Shown: positions 6,741 to 15,660 of the stretch, piece by piece
Numbering within the stretch: the first letter of the stretch is position 1
Layout of the letters: the number at the start of each line of letters is the position of its first letter
Assembly (NCBI GenBank): GCA_010672165.1
Contig: JAAHHN010000038.1
Span: 1 to 38,851 of the forward strand
Reading direction: 5' to 3'
From: Spirulina sp. SIO3F2
Lineage (GTDB): Bacteria > Cyanobacteriota > Cyanobacteriia > Cyanobacteriales > Spirulinaceae
Length of the DNA: 38,851 nucleotides
Position numbers and translations under genes: made by a program
Notes under the pieces: model-generated
Seen by the model: the letters and a program-made list of their open reading frames with translations, nothing else
Database searches by the model: none
What the model was told of the DNA's origin: nothing

Positions 6741-8090
6741 TTATAGGAAATTACAGTCCTCCATAATCGGTGTCGGGAACTCTGTCTGAAACCGATAGGA
6801 CACGCCATACCCATCCCCACAAGCAGGCATTCCCCCTGTGCGATGGACAAAGGTCAAAAAGTTGACACTAATAAAGAGCTGTAAAACTGCGATCGCCACC
6901 AACACCTTCACCCGATGTTGATACAAGGTTGCTAACCAAAAATAAATAAATGGAAAGACAATCACAATGTAATAGGGATGGATATTCACCCGTGAGAGGG
7001 TATATGCGCCGCCCGTGCCGATCGCCATCGCCTTGAGATAAAACCCGAGGCGGGTGGGTTCGGACTTGGGACGCTGACAACGATATTTACGCGTCTTCCA
7101 CCAGCGATAGGCGGGGTAGGCTCCAGCCATAACCAGACCGAGGTGCGCGATCGCTACACCATAGGTGGGCAGACCCAAGAACTTTGGCTCTTGCAACAGC
7201 CCCCCCCAGAAAAATTCCTTGAGTGTGTAGCTCAGATTTGTACCTAATGCAGCGGTGATCCATTGAGCGTAAAACTTCGGAAACAGCAGCGCTACAATCG
7301 ACTTCCGGTAGCTCTCCATCTGGGGAACAATTTCCATCAGCCAAGGAACGAGGGGAATAAACGCAATTACGCTCCCAGTAGCCCAACCCACCCAGGTTTG
7401 CCAGCGAAAGGTTTTCTCTCGCCAGTCTGTCCAAGCTGTCCACACCGCTAGCCCAAAGGCAAAAAAGAAGCCCCCCATCTGCACCTGGCCACTCGCTAAA
7501 CTCGCCAACCCCCAGAAAAATGCGCCCCAGAAGCGATGGCGAAACCAATGGCCCACTAACGTCACAAACACAAACGGACTTAGAATATCCGGTGTCCAAA
7601 TCCGCCGCGAAAAGAGCACCGCAAACGGGTTGACGGCCATAATTGCCATGCCCCAAAGCCAGGGGGTTTGCTCTTGCTTGGGCACTTGCCAGAGGATGAA
7701 CCCCGTAAACAGCAGCAGCATTGCGCCATTGAGCCATTGGATAAATTGCGCCATCTGCACAGGTGTATCCACAAACAAGCGAATAAAGGCGAAGCTCCAA
7801 ACACTCATCCCTGGATTGTTTACTAGCACTGAGCTTTTCATGCCCAACAGTGGCAGGGGCATCTCACCATTAACAATTTTGCTAGCCTGGTCAAACATCC
7901 AGCGTTCTTCCCATTTCCATTCCATATCGGTGGGCCAAATTACCCGCAGGAGGATGCCGAGGGCGAGGAAGGTGAAGATGAGGGCGAGTTGGAGGGCGCG
8001 ATCGGTTTGGAGATGGTTAAAGCGTTGCCAGGGGGGATTGCGCATAAAGCCAGTGAGATGGTGAGAAGAGCTGTTATCGTTAAACGTCAA
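6741..8090 (-). CDS. GT39/ArnT-type polytopic membrane glycosyltransferase
   Basis: About 449 residues with some 10 hydrophobic segments. After the first one, the luminal loop WPTDMEWKWEERWMFDQA carries the acidic Asp-x-Glu pattern expected of GT-C/PMT-family enzymes that use polyprenyl-phosphate sugar donors. Further family-like loops are SRRIWTPDILSPF and the LSRVNIHPYYIVIVFPF segment near the C terminus. It probably transfers a sugar to an envelope protein or lipid; donor and acceptor are unknown. The start is uncertain: TTG at 8090 gives 15 extra hydrophilic residues, and ATG at 8045 (MRNPPWQ) is equally possible; neither has a clear ribosome site. The secreted TPR gene follows. Confidence 0.75.
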   Translation of the reverse strand: MTFNDNSSSHHLTGFMRNPPWQRFNHLQTDRALQLALIFTFLALGILLRVIWPTDMEWKWEERWMFDQASKIVNGEMPLPLLGMKSSVLVNNPGMSVWSFAFIRLFVDTPVQMAQFIQWLNGAMLLLFTGFILWQVPKQEQTPWLWGMAIMAVNPFAVLFSRRIWTPDILSPFVFVTLVGHWFRHRFWGAFFWGLASLASGQVQMGGFFFAFGLAVWTAWTDWREKTFRWQTWVGWATGSVIAFIPLVPWLMEIVPQMESYRKSIVALLFPKFYAQWITAALGTNLSYTLKEFFWGGLLQEPKFLGLPTYGVAIAHLGLVMAGAYPAYRWWKTRKYRCQRPKSEPTRLGFYLKAMAIGTGGAYTLSRVNIHPYYIVIVFPFIYFWLATLYQHRVKVLVAIAVLQLFISVNFLTFVHRTGGMPACGDGYGVSYRFQTEFPTPIMEDCNFL

Positions 8091-8141
8091 TGTATTACCA
8101 TAGTCAACCTACAGCCCCTAGTTTATGTCTGGAATTGGGTC

Positions 8142-8480
8142 TATTATTGTTCATCTCACCGTCAGCGCTTAGCCATTGACCTGAACCTGATTCCTTAACT
8201 ATGGTTCTCCCACAGCAACAGCAGCGCCCTATGTCTATCGCTCTGAGGCCAAAGCGGGAACCACACAATTTTTTGCCTATACGACTCTCTAGGTCATTCG
8301 GGCTCACCAGCGGGTGACCCTGGCCGTTCATGCGATTCCCCACCGGGAAACCTGAGTTGCAACGCTGACGGCTCTGCTGTTCAAACTTGAACCCCTCAAG
8401 GTCAAAATCAACCGTCCTTATCTAGAGCGTGGCTTTTACACTGTGCCCGTCATCCGCTATTCAATATCATGTCTGCTACA
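8142..8480 (+). pseudogene. Decayed ISH3/IS4-type transposase fragment
   Basis: Translated pieces read HRQRLAIDLNLIP, then, after a frameshift near 8197, YGSPTATAAPYVYRSEAKAG and QFFAYTTL-stop-VIRAHQRVTLAVHAIP-stop-VATLTALL, ending KINRPYLERGFYTVPVIRY. These match the core of cyanobacterial ISH3/IS4-type DDE transposases, where AID supplies the first catalytic Asp and YLDRGFY the second. Two in-frame stops (8290-8292, 8353-8355), the frameshift, and Asp to Glu in YLERGFY show it is dead. Both ends of the element are lost. It lies between the GT39-type gene and tyrS. Family identification is from recalled motifs. Confidence 0.7.
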
Positions 8481-8561
8481 CTCAAGCTTTTTGGGGAGCC
8501 ATGATCTGACTGATACAGATTACTAATAATCCCGATGCACTTTTCCTTGCGAAACATACGA

Positions 8562-9782
8562 TCAACCCACCAACCGTACAAACTTCTTCTTGCCCACTTG
8601 CAACACCTTCCCGTCTAGATCCGCAAGTGCAGCAAACTCCGTATTCACATCGGTAATGCGATCGCCCTCCAAGCGCACCGCCCCCCCTTGAATCTGACGT
8701 CGCCCCTCGCCACTGCTCTTGCAGAGACCACTGGCCCCCAAAATAAAGAAAAGCTTCGCGGGGAACTCAACACCACTGAGAGAAAACTCCGGCACTGCTT
8801 CACTGCTTACTGACTTGCGACTCATCAAATCCAGCGCCGCTTGCTGAGCTGCTTGGGCCGCTGCCTCGCCGTGATATTGGCCCACTACATCTAGCGCCAG
8901 AAGCTTCTGGCGCTCCCGAGGGTTCTCAGGTAGCGAATTTAAATCCTGCTGGGTCAACAACTCAAAATATTGATTGAGAAGATTATCTGGTGTTTTTTCC
9001 AGCTTGGAATACATCGAGAGGGCATCTTCAGTCAGACCCACATAATTATCTAGAGACTTAGACATTTTGTTGACGCCATCAAAACCCAACAGCAGCGGCA
9101 GCAACAGACAAAACTGCTGGGGTTGGCCAAAGTGCTTTTGTAAGTCCCGCCCGACCAAAAGATTGAACTTCTGATCCATCCCGCCCAACTCCACATCGGC
9201 CTGCACTGCCACTGAGTCATAACCCTGCATCAACGGATACATAAACTCATGCAGATAGATTGGGTTTTCTTCTCTGTATCGCTTCGCAAAGCCCTCCTTT
9301 GCAAGCATTTGCCCCACGGTCATGGTGCCCAACAGTTTCAGAATTGCTTCGAGATCTAGCCCCCTCAACCATTCAGAGTTATAGCAAATTTCCAGACGGC
9401 CCGGCGTCTCAAAATCCAGCACAGGACGGAGCTGATCAAGATAGGTTTGGGCGTTCACCTTAACCTGCTCAGGTGTGAGCTGTTTGCGTACTTCCGACTT
9501 ACCTGTCGGGTCACCAATCTGGGCAGTGAAGTCCCCGATAATCACCACAGCCGTATGGCCCGCATCCTGAAAGTTGCGTAGCTTCCGAAACGGGATGCTA
9601 TGCCCCAGATGCAAATCTGACCCCGTCGGATCAATGCCGAGCTTGACACGGAGGGGGCGATCGCAGTCTTTCAGAAAAGCCAATAGGTTTTCTGTGGGAT
9701 CAGTAGATTCTGCTTGGTCAGGGAAGATTTCGCTTGTGCCCCGGTTAAGCCAGGCAAAGTCAGAAGATACAGCCGAAGTCAT
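8562..9782 (-). CDS. tyrS: Tyrosyl-tRNA synthetase
   Basis: A 406-residue class Ic aminoacyl-tRNA synthetase that charges tRNA-Tyr. The HIGH-type motif is DLHLGHS (about residues 56-62), the KMSKS loop is present intact ([12 protein letters not shown], near residue 240), and the tyrosine pocket signature [16 protein letters not shown] precedes it. The C terminus is an S4 RNA-binding domain ([21 protein letters not shown]). Length and the variant HIGH spacing fit the TyrZ-type group found in cyanobacteria. The gene stands alone, divergent from the penicillin-binding protein gene. No T-box is seen upstream. Confidence 0.95.
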   Translation of the reverse strand: MTSAVSSDFAWLNRGTSEIFPDQAESTDPTENLLAFLKDCDRPLRVKLGIDPTGSDLHLGHSIPFRKLRNFQDAGHTAVVIIGDFTAQIGDPTGKSEVRKQLTPEQVKVNAQTYLDQLRPVLDFETPGRLEICYNSEWLRGLDLEAILKLLGTMTVGQMLAKEGFAKRYREENPIYLHEFMYPLMQGYDSVAVQADVELGGMDQKFNLLVGRDLQKHFGQPQQFCLLLPLLLGFDGVNKMSKSLDNYVGLTEDALSMYSKLEKTPDNLLNQYFELLTQQDLNSLPENPRERQKLLALDVVGQYHGEAAAQAAQQAALDLMSRKSVSSEAVPEFSLSGVEFPAKLFFILGASGLCKSSGEGRRQIQGGAVRLEGDRITDVNTEFAALADLDGKVLQVGKKKFVRLVG

Positions 9783-10179
9783 AAGGTTTCAGTTAAGTCA
9801 GGGATAATCAAGCTAGTACCGCGAGGCGGAGTTCAGAGTTCAAAGTGCTTGTACAACAAGCATTCTGTGAATTTTGAATGGATGGCTTATTTCTGCCGTT
9901 CTGTACTAGGGGAACTTCATTTGGTAGAACGTTAATGACAATTTCAATAACCCTCAAACGCCGAACAATGGCGTGGGTCAGCAACCATCAAGACGTTTAT
10001 CCAAACCAACGATAGAATAGATTGGAAGTGCGAGACAGCCTTGAAAAAGGTTGTCTGTTGTGATACCGAGTCAAGTCATTATGGGTGAATGTACCCAGAA
10101 TTGAGCCTTTCACGTTAAGGTTATCTGAAGGTTTATCTGTGGAAAAACACGCGCGATCGGTTTTGAGGGAGTGGAATCT
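9783..10179. other. Divergent intergenic region tyrS / pbp1A with small hairpin
   Basis: About 400 bp without a supported gene. It contains a perfect 7-bp hairpin TGCTTGT-ACA-ACAAGCA at 9846-9862 and a TAGAAT hexamer near 10013 that could be a -10 box for the penicillin-binding protein gene. No riboswitch or RNA gene was recognised. Confidence 0.4.
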
Positions 10180-12099
10180 GTGGCAACGAGTACAGTTCGG
10201 CAAAAGGAAGATACAACAGCACAACCCAAACCCTGGCGTGACTTTGGTCTGGGGATCGCCAAGTCTGCGGGAGGCACGATTTTAGCCATCACTATGCTAA
10301 CCAGCTCTGTGGTTGCTGGTGGTTTAGTGGGGCTGGCAATTAGTTTTCGGAATCTCCCTGATGTGCGAGTGCTCAAAAACTATGTTCCGACTGAAACGAG
10401 CTATATCTACGATGTAAAGGGCAAGATACTTGATAGCCTCCACGGCGAGCACAACCGCGAAGTGGTTAAACTCCACAAGATCTCGCCTGAACTCAAGCGA
10501 GCTGTTCTTGCGATTGAAGACAGTCATTTCTACCTCCACGAAGGGATTAACCCCACCAGTGTGGGGCGGGCAATGCTTGTCAATTGGCGGAGTGGCGCAG
10601 TGGTGGAAGGGGGGTCAACCGTCACCATGCAGCTGGTTAAAAATTTGTTCCTCTCCCGCGATCGCACCGTAAGCAGGAAACTGGCTGAAGCGGTTTTAGC
10701 CATTCGGGTTGAGCAGATTTTTACCAAAGATCAGATTCTGGAGATGTATCTCAACAGCATCTACTGGGGCCACAATAGCTATGGGGTTGAGACCGCAGCC
10801 CAAAGCTATTTCAACAAATCTGCGGATGAGTTGACCCTCGGCGAAGCCTCCATGATGGCTGGCCTGATCCAGGCACCGGAAGATTACAGCCCCTACATCG
10901 ACTATCAGGAAACTAAGCGGCGGCAAACGTTGGTGCTCAACCGCATGAAAGATATCGGTTGGATCACGGTAGAAGAAGCTGAGGCGGCGAAAAAAGAGCC
11001 CCTGAAGGTCACTGGCCAAGCCACGGCTTGGAAGACCAGTGAGCTTCCTTATATTACTGAAGCGGTGATTGGTGAGTTGGAAAATCGCTTTGGTGAAGAT
11101 GCCCTGCTTAAGGGGGGAATGCGAATTCAGACCACGGTGGACTACAACTTCCAGAAGATGGCTGAGGAGAAAGTCGCTGAGGCCCATCGACGGTTGCGGG
11201 CTCGGGGTTTGTATGCGGATCAAGTTGCATTAGTTGCGGTGGATTCTCGCACCCATTATGTTAAAGCACTGGTAGGTGGGGTCAACTATAAAGAAAGTCA
11301 GTTTAACCGAGCAATCCAGTCGTTGCGCCAACCGGGTTCATCATTTAAGCCCTTTGTCTATTACACCGCCTTCGCTAGCGGGAAGTATACTCCCTATTCT
11401 GTGGTGGATGACTCGCCTGTGAAATACCGGGATGGGTCAGCCTATTATGAGCCTCAGAACTATGGTGGTAGCTTTTCTGGACCCATCTCCATCCATGCCG
11501 CATTGGTGCAGTCCCGAAACGTACCGGCTGTGAAGATTGGCCAGGCGATCGGCTTGGATCAAGTGATTGAAATCTGTCGCACCCTGGGGATTGCAAGCCC
11601 CCTTGACCCAGTGATTTCCCTGCCGTTGGGATCGAAGGGCATTACGCCAATGGAGATGGCTGGCGCCTATGCTACTTTTGCTAGCAATGGCTGGCATTCT
11701 GAACCCACAATTATTGTGCGGGTCACCGATAGTAGTGGGAATGTGATTCTCGACAATACCCCCAAGCCTCGCTTGGTGCTTGATCCTTGGGCAACTGCAT
11801 CTTTAACCAATGTGCTTAAGGGGGTGATTAACGGCGGGACAGCACCAGCGGCAAATATCGGCCGCCCTGCCGCAGGCAAAACCGGAACAACAAGCGATGA
11901 GCGGGATGTTTGGTTTGTGGGCTATGTGCCACAAATGTCTGCTGCCGTTTGGATTGGTAATGATAACTATCGTCCCTTAGGTGCAGGGGTTACGGGGGGC
12001 GGTTATGCTGCACCGATTTGGCGGGACTTCATGCGAGAAGCGCTTAAGAATGAACCGGTGGCTCAATTTCCAGCTCCTAGTAAGTTCCCCCGTCCCTAG
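10180..12099 (+). CDS. Class A penicillin-binding protein (PBP1A-type transglycosylase/transpeptidase)
   Basis: A bifunctional peptidoglycan synthase of about 639 residues. A short cytoplasmic tail and one membrane segment (about residues 25-55) precede the GT51 glycosyltransferase domain, with catalytic Glu in IEDSHFYLHEG and the GGSTVTMQLVKN and RKLAEAVLAIRVEQ motifs. The transpeptidase domain has SSFK (Ser387-Lys390), SRN (445-447) and KTGTT (567-571). Start choice: GAGGGA at 10165-10170 abuts the GTG at 10171 but lies 9 nt before the GTG at 10180, so 10180 is preferred. It polymerises glycan strands and cross-links them on the outer face of the plasma membrane. The HAD gene follows after 20 bp. 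Confidence 0.93.
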   Translation: MATSTVRQKEDTTAQPKPWRDFGLGIAKSAGGTILAITMLTSSVVAGGLVGLAISFRNLPDVRVLKNYVPTETSYIYDVKGKILDSLHGEHNREVVKLHKISPELKRAVLAIEDSHFYLHEGINPTSVGRAMLVNWRSGAVVEGGSTVTMQLVKNLFLSRDRTVSRKLAEAVLAIRVEQIFTKDQILEMYLNSIYWGHNSYGVETAAQSYFNKSADELTLGEASMMAGLIQAPEDYSPYIDYQETKRRQTLVLNRMKDIGWITVEEAEAAKKEPLKVTGQATAWKTSELPYITEAVIGELENRFGEDALLKGGMRIQTTVDYNFQKMAEEKVAEAHRRLRARGLYADQVALVAVDSRTHYVKALVGGVNYKESQFNRAIQSLRQPGSSFKPFVYYTAFASGKYTPYSVVDDSPVKYRDGSAYYEPQNYGGSFSGPISIHAALVQSRNVPAVKIGQAIGLDQVIEICRTLGIASPLDPVISLPLGSKGITPMEMAGAYATFASNGWHSEPTIIVRVTDSSGNVILDNTPKPRLVLDPWATASLTNVLKGVINGGTAPAANIGRPAAGKTGTTSDERDVWFVGYVPQMSAAVWIGNDNYRPLGAGVTGGGYAAPIWRDFMREALKNEPVAQFPAPSKFPRP

Positions 12100-12119
12100 T
12101 TGGCTTGATTCAACGCCTA

Positions 12120-12866
12120 ATGCCCCTAAATGCCCTAATTTTTGATGTGGATGGCACGATCGCCGAAACCGAGCGAGATGGTCATCGGGTGGCCTTTAAT
12201 CAGGCTTTTGCAGAAGCGGGTTTGGATTGGCAATGGTCGGTGGCGCTCTATGGTAAGTTGCTGCTAGTTCCAGGAGGTAAGGAACGGATTGAGCATTATT
12301 GGCAGCAGTACCAGCCTCAATTTAAGCCGCCTGCTCCGGCTGCTGCTTGGATCGCCCACCTCCATCAGCGCAAAACTTTGTATTACCGCGATCGCGTCAC
12401 CCAAGGCTTAATTCCCCTGCGTCCAGGGATCAAACGTCTGATCACCGAGGCGCGGGCAGCAGGGCTACGGCTAGCGATCGCCACCACCAGTGCTTTGCCC
12501 AATGCAATGGCTTTGATCGAGCGAAGTCTTGAACCCGATTGGTTTGAGGTGATTGCAGCAGGGGACATTGTGCCCCAGAAAAAACCTGCGCCAGATATCT
12601 ACACCTATGTGTTGCAACAGATGCAACTGGCCCCGGAAGATTGCTTGGTGTTTGAGGACTCTGAGCCCGGTTTAATCGCAGCTCATCAGGCTGGCTTGCG
12701 CACAGTGGTGACGGTACATAACTATACCCAAACCCAGGATTTCAGTACCGCGCAATTGGTGCTGGATCATTTGGGGGAGCCGGAGCAGCCAATGCAGGTG
12801 CTGCAAGGCCAAGCAGTCGATACGCCGTACTTTACGTTGGAAACGGCGCGATCGCTTTTTGCATAG
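12120..12866 (+). CDS. HAD-superfamily phosphatase, CbbY/beta-PGM-like
   Basis: About 248 residues. Motif I is LIFDVDGTIAE (nucleophile Asp), motif II is AIATTSA, the lysine is in PQKKPAPDIY, and the motif IV acidic pair is VFEDSEPGL. A helical cap is inserted after motif I. This arrangement fits CbbY-type sugar-phosphate phosphatases; CbbY proteins remove the Rubisco inhibitor xylulose-1,5-bisphosphate in some phototrophs, but that activity is only a possibility here. The ATG at 12120 is preferred to TTG at 12105 because it lies directly before the conserved first strand. It lies 20 bp after the PBP1A gene and may be cotranscribed. Confidence 0.85.
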   Translation: MPLNALIFDVDGTIAETERDGHRVAFNQAFAEAGLDWQWSVALYGKLLLVPGGKERIEHYWQQYQPQFKPPAPAAAWIAHLHQRKTLYYRDRVTQGLIPLRPGIKRLITEARAAGLRLAIATTSALPNAMALIERSLEPDWFEVIAAGDIVPQKKPAPDIYTYVLQQMQLAPEDCLVFEDSEPGLIAAHQAGLRTVVTVHNYTQTQDFSTAQLVLDHLGEPEQPMQVLQGQAVDTPYFTLETARSLFA

Positions 12867-12867
12867 T

Positions 12868-12929
12868 TCGTAGTACGTACTTTAGTCTGCCCACAACCAT
12901 CTCCCACAGCATTAAAGTGCTGACTACGA
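12868..12929. repeat. Imperfect inverted repeat after the HAD gene
   Basis: TCGTAGTACGTACTTTAGT (12868-12886) faces CATTAAAGTGCTGACTACGA (ending at 12929), whose complement is TCGTAGTCAGCACTTTAATG. The arms of about 19 nt are separated by a 22-nt spacer. It could fold as a transcript-end hairpin or be a dispersed palindromic repeat of the TCGTAGT/CTTTA type seen in cyanobacteria. Confidence 0.5.
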
Positions 12930-13000
12930 GCGCAAATTCTAAAACCCCTGATTGGGTGGACAATGCTCATTCTGCATACCTCTGAACGGAACTCTAAACT

Positions 13001-13507
13001 TTGAACCCTGAAACCCATCCCCCACACCAAACCGCCACCTTCGGGGCAGGCTGCTTTTGGCATACCGAAGCCGCCTTCCAACACCTACCAGGGGTGAGTC
13101 AAACTTCGGTGGGCTATATGGGTGGGCATTTCCCCAACCCGTGTTATCTCGATGTGCTCTCTCGCATTACGGGACACGCGGAAGTCGCGCAGATTGTTTA
13201 TGACCCAGTTCACTTGAGTTATGACCAACTGCTAGAAAAGTTTTGGGCAATCCATGACCCTACAAGCTTGAATCGCCAAGGGGCCGATCGCGGTGAGCAA
13301 TACCGCTCCGTGATTTTTTACCATACTCCAGCGCAAGAACGTCTGGCCCGCCAAGCCAAGCAGCAGTTGGATTGCTCCGGACGCTACGATCGCGCGATCG
13401 TAACTCAAATACAAGCGGCCAGCAATTACTACTTAGCAACACCAGACCATCAACAGTATTTTGCTCGGCAGCACAGCCATAATAGAGAACGAAGCGTTCC
13501 AGGATAA
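13001..13507 (+). CDS. msrA: Peptide-methionine (S)-S-oxide reductase
   Basis: A 168-residue MsrA. The catalytic motif ATFGAGCFWHTEAAF lies near residues 12-26, with the nucleophilic Cys in GCFW. Family blocks follow: VGYMGG, YLDVLSRITGHAEVAQIVYDP, FWAIHDPTSLNRQGADRGEQYRSVIF and the C-terminal NYYLATPDHQQYFAR. It reduces methionine-S-sulfoxide in oxidised proteins with thioredoxin as reductant; trxA is in this window. The only start that keeps the N terminus is TTG at 13001, with no good ribosome site, so it is uncertain by a few residues. The cupin gene begins 2 bp after its stop, implying an operon. Confidence 0.93.
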   Translation: MNPETHPPHQTATFGAGCFWHTEAAFQHLPGVSQTSVGYMGGHFPNPCYLDVLSRITGHAEVAQIVYDPVHLSYDQLLEKFWAIHDPTSLNRQGADRGEQYRSVIFYHTPAQERLARQAKQQLDCSGRYDRAIVTQIQAASNYYLATPDHQQYFARQHSHNRERSVPG

Positions 13508-13509
13508 CT

Positions 13510-13908
13510 ATGAGCAAAAAATCCCCCCCCGCCAATGCAGCACCTACAGATGCGGCTGAACCCAGACAACCCATTCGGGTGGAGGAACGCCTTTGGGGCA
13601 CAGTTGCTGTTCTCGAAGAGGGGGCCACCTATCGCATTAATCGCATTGCAGTAAATCCGGGGGCTCATATTAGCACGCAACTGCACTACCATCGCAGTGA
13701 GCATTGGGTTGTAGTCGCAGGTACGGCGAAAGTAGTTTTCAACGGTGAAGAAAGGCTACTGATGCAAAAGCAGTCTACCTATGTGCCGATGAATACAACC
13801 CATCGTGTCGAGAATCCAGGCGTAATTCCGCTGGTAATGATTGAGATACAGAATGGTCAGTATCTCGGTGATGAAGATATTATCCGTCTGCCGGAAGAAT
13901 CGGCATAG
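13510..13908 (+). CDS. Cupin, phosphomannose-isomerase type II C-terminal-like
   Basis: A 132-residue single-domain cupin matching the C-terminal isomerase domain of ManC/AlgA-type bifunctional enzymes: VEERLWGTVAVLEEG, the metal-site block QLHYHRSEHWVVVAGTAKV (His-x-His...Glu replaced by the local HYHRSEH arrangement), YVPMNTTHRVENPG and IEIQNGQYLGDEDIIRL. The nucleotidyltransferase half is absent, a stand-alone form common in cyanobacteria. The likely substrate is a sugar phosphate, but isomerase activity is not proven. It starts 2 bp after msrA and ends 11 bp before the histidine kinase gene, so it is probably cotranscribed with both. Confidence 0.85.
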   Translation: MSKKSPPANAAPTDAAEPRQPIRVEERLWGTVAVLEEGATYRINRIAVNPGAHISTQLHYHRSEHWVVVAGTAKVVFNGEERLLMQKQSTYVPMNTTHRVENPGVIPLVMIEIQNGQYLGDEDIIRLPEESA

Positions 13909-13919
13909 TCCACATTACG

Positions 13920-15401
13920 ATGGTTCATGGTGTTACGCTCTTCCTGATTTTTGGCGGGGCACTGGTTATGTTTTTGGCGATTTTGGAAACTCGCCGCTTG
14001 TTGGTTTTAACCCGTGAGAACCAATATCATCGGGTATGGTTAATCCTGCGCAACTTTATGATCAGCTTCTTGGCAGGCTATAGTTGCGTGGGTTTTTTAC
14101 TCTTTTTGCAGATTGAGAACTTTCTCAAAATTCTGACCGGAGTCATTTTTTTCTTTGGTGCTGTATTTGTGTTTGTTGTGGTCAAGACGGGAGTTTTGAC
14201 CTTTCAAGATTTTCTCCGCTTCACTCACGAACGTCATGCACTCGAAAAATCAAAAGCCACCGCTGAGGCGATCGCAAAAGTTCGCTCAGATTTTTTGACG
14301 GTTATGAGTCATGAAATGCGCACGCCCCTCAATGGCATTCTTGGCTTTGTCGAACTTTTAATGCGCACGGCTCTAACAGTCCAGCAGCAAGATTATATTA
14401 ACGATATTCGACAGAGTGGTACAACGCTCTTAACCCTGATCAATAAGATTCTGCAATTAGTGCAGTTAGATCAAGATAACTCAGTTGTTCTAACCCCCAC
14501 AACCTGCGATATTGCTCAGCTCTTAGAGCAAGTACTAGCGATCGCCCGTCCAACGGCTCAAGCGAAACAATTGCATTTGGGCTACTGTGTAGCGAATAAT
14601 GTTCCTCCCAAAATTTGGGTTGATGTGCAATGCCTACAGGCGGTGCTGGAGCAACTAATTGATAACGCCATTAAATTCACGAACACAGGTGAAGTTCAGA
14701 TAACCGTGACGGCTCCTGAACTGGAGACAGTCCAGTTTACGGTTAAAGACAGTGGCCCAGGGATTGCGCCTGAAAACCTCACTGAGATTTTTGCACCCTT
14801 TGCCCAGAGAGATGCCAATCTGAATCGGCAACAAGCTGGCAGCGGTTTAGGTTTAAGTCTGGCTCAAAAACAAGTAACTCAACTTGGGGGTGAGCTTTGG
14901 GTTCAAAGCACCATTAATGGAGGGGCTACATTTGGCTTTTCCCTGACGGCAAAGCTGCCGCCGACAGTGGCGCAGAATCCTCAACAGGATGTGTTGCCTG
15001 TAGCCACGTCCCAACCCGAGAAAGCCCATAACATTCAGATTCTGGTTGCTGAGGATAACCCTGTGAATCAAAAATTGATCCAACAGATGCTGAAAACCTT
15101 AGGTTATACGTTTGAAGTTGTAGCGAATGGGCGACTGGCTTTTGAAGCGGTGCAACAGCACTCCTATGAGCTAGTGTTGATGGATGTGCAAATGCCAGAG
15201 ATGGATGGCTTAGAAGCCACTCAGCAGATTCGCCGCGTCTATCCCACGCCTCCCCCCTATATTGTGGCCCTGACTGCCCAATCCTTGGAGCGCGATCGCC
15301 AGGCCTGTTTTGAAGCAGGTATGGATGATTATTTGAGCAAACCAGTCAAATTACAAACGTTGGATATTATGCTCAAGCGGTGGTTAAACCTAAAACATTA
15401 G
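13920..15401 (+). CDS. Membrane hybrid histidine kinase (HisKA-HATPase-REC)
   Basis: A 493-residue protein with three hydrophobic segments (about residues 5-21, 40-63, 70-95) and no large extracytoplasmic sensor. A coiled linker leads to HisKA with phospho-acceptor His131 in VMSHEMRTPLNGI. The HATPase_c domain has the N box (LIDNAIKFTN), the G1 box (DSGPGIAPENL) and the G2 box (GSGLGLSLA). A C-terminal receiver domain carries ILVAEDNPVNQ and the phospho-acceptor Asp in LVLMDVQMPEMDG, with conserved Lys in YLSKPVK. It should autophosphorylate and pass phosphate to its own receiver and then to an unlinked HPt protein. The signal is unknown; it could sense membrane state. It lies 11 bp downstream of the cupin gene. 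Confidence 0.93.
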   Translation: MVHGVTLFLIFGGALVMFLAILETRRLLVLTRENQYHRVWLILRNFMISFLAGYSCVGFLLFLQIENFLKILTGVIFFFGAVFVFVVVKTGVLTFQDFLRFTHERHALEKSKATAEAIAKVRSDFLTVMSHEMRTPLNGILGFVELLMRTALTVQQQDYINDIRQSGTTLLTLINKILQLVQLDQDNSVVLTPTTCDIAQLLEQVLAIARPTAQAKQLHLGYCVANNVPPKIWVDVQCLQAVLEQLIDNAIKFTNTGEVQITVTAPELETVQFTVKDSGPGIAPENLTEIFAPFAQRDANLNRQQAGSGLGLSLAQKQVTQLGGELWVQSTINGGATFGFSLTAKLPPTVAQNPQQDVLPVATSQPEKAHNIQILVAEDNPVNQKLIQQMLKTLGYTFEVVANGRLAFEAVQQHSYELVLMDVQMPEMDGLEATQQIRRVYPTPPPYIVALTAQSLERDRQACFEAGMDDYLSKPVKLQTLDIMLKRWLNLKH

Positions 15402-15423
15402 CTAACATCAATCCATCCATATA

Positions 15424-15660
15424 TTGGCTCTGAGCTGTGATGAAAGTCATCGGTCACTCCAATTGGCGATCGCGCATCATTGCGAGTCGATCGCCTTCCC
15501 TTGCATCAGCACCGGGATCTATCGCTATCCCAAGCAGCAGGCAGCGGAGATTGCGATCGCAACCTGCCAGACAGTTGCGCAACGACAGGCCAGTTTACAC
15601 ATTTGTTTCTGTTGCTATGATTCTGAGAATTTAGCAATCTATCAGCAGACACTCAGATGA
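15424..15660 (+). pseudogene. C-terminal fragment of a macro-domain protein
   Basis: The 78-residue frame contains the second half of an Appr-1''-p-processing (macro) domain: SLQLAIAHHCESIAFPCIST, GIYRYPKQQAAEIAI and ICFCCYDSENLAIYQQTL. The N-terminal half with the NAAN/GGGGVDGAIH ADP-ribose-binding region is missing: upstream is only 22 bp of spacer after the kinase gene. So the gene is truncated and cannot bind ADP-ribose in the normal way. The frame is otherwise free of stops, and its TGA overlaps the next gene's ATG (ATGA), so it may still be translated and couple ribosomes into the CPBP gene. A reduced but functional peptide is the alternative. Confidence 0.75.
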
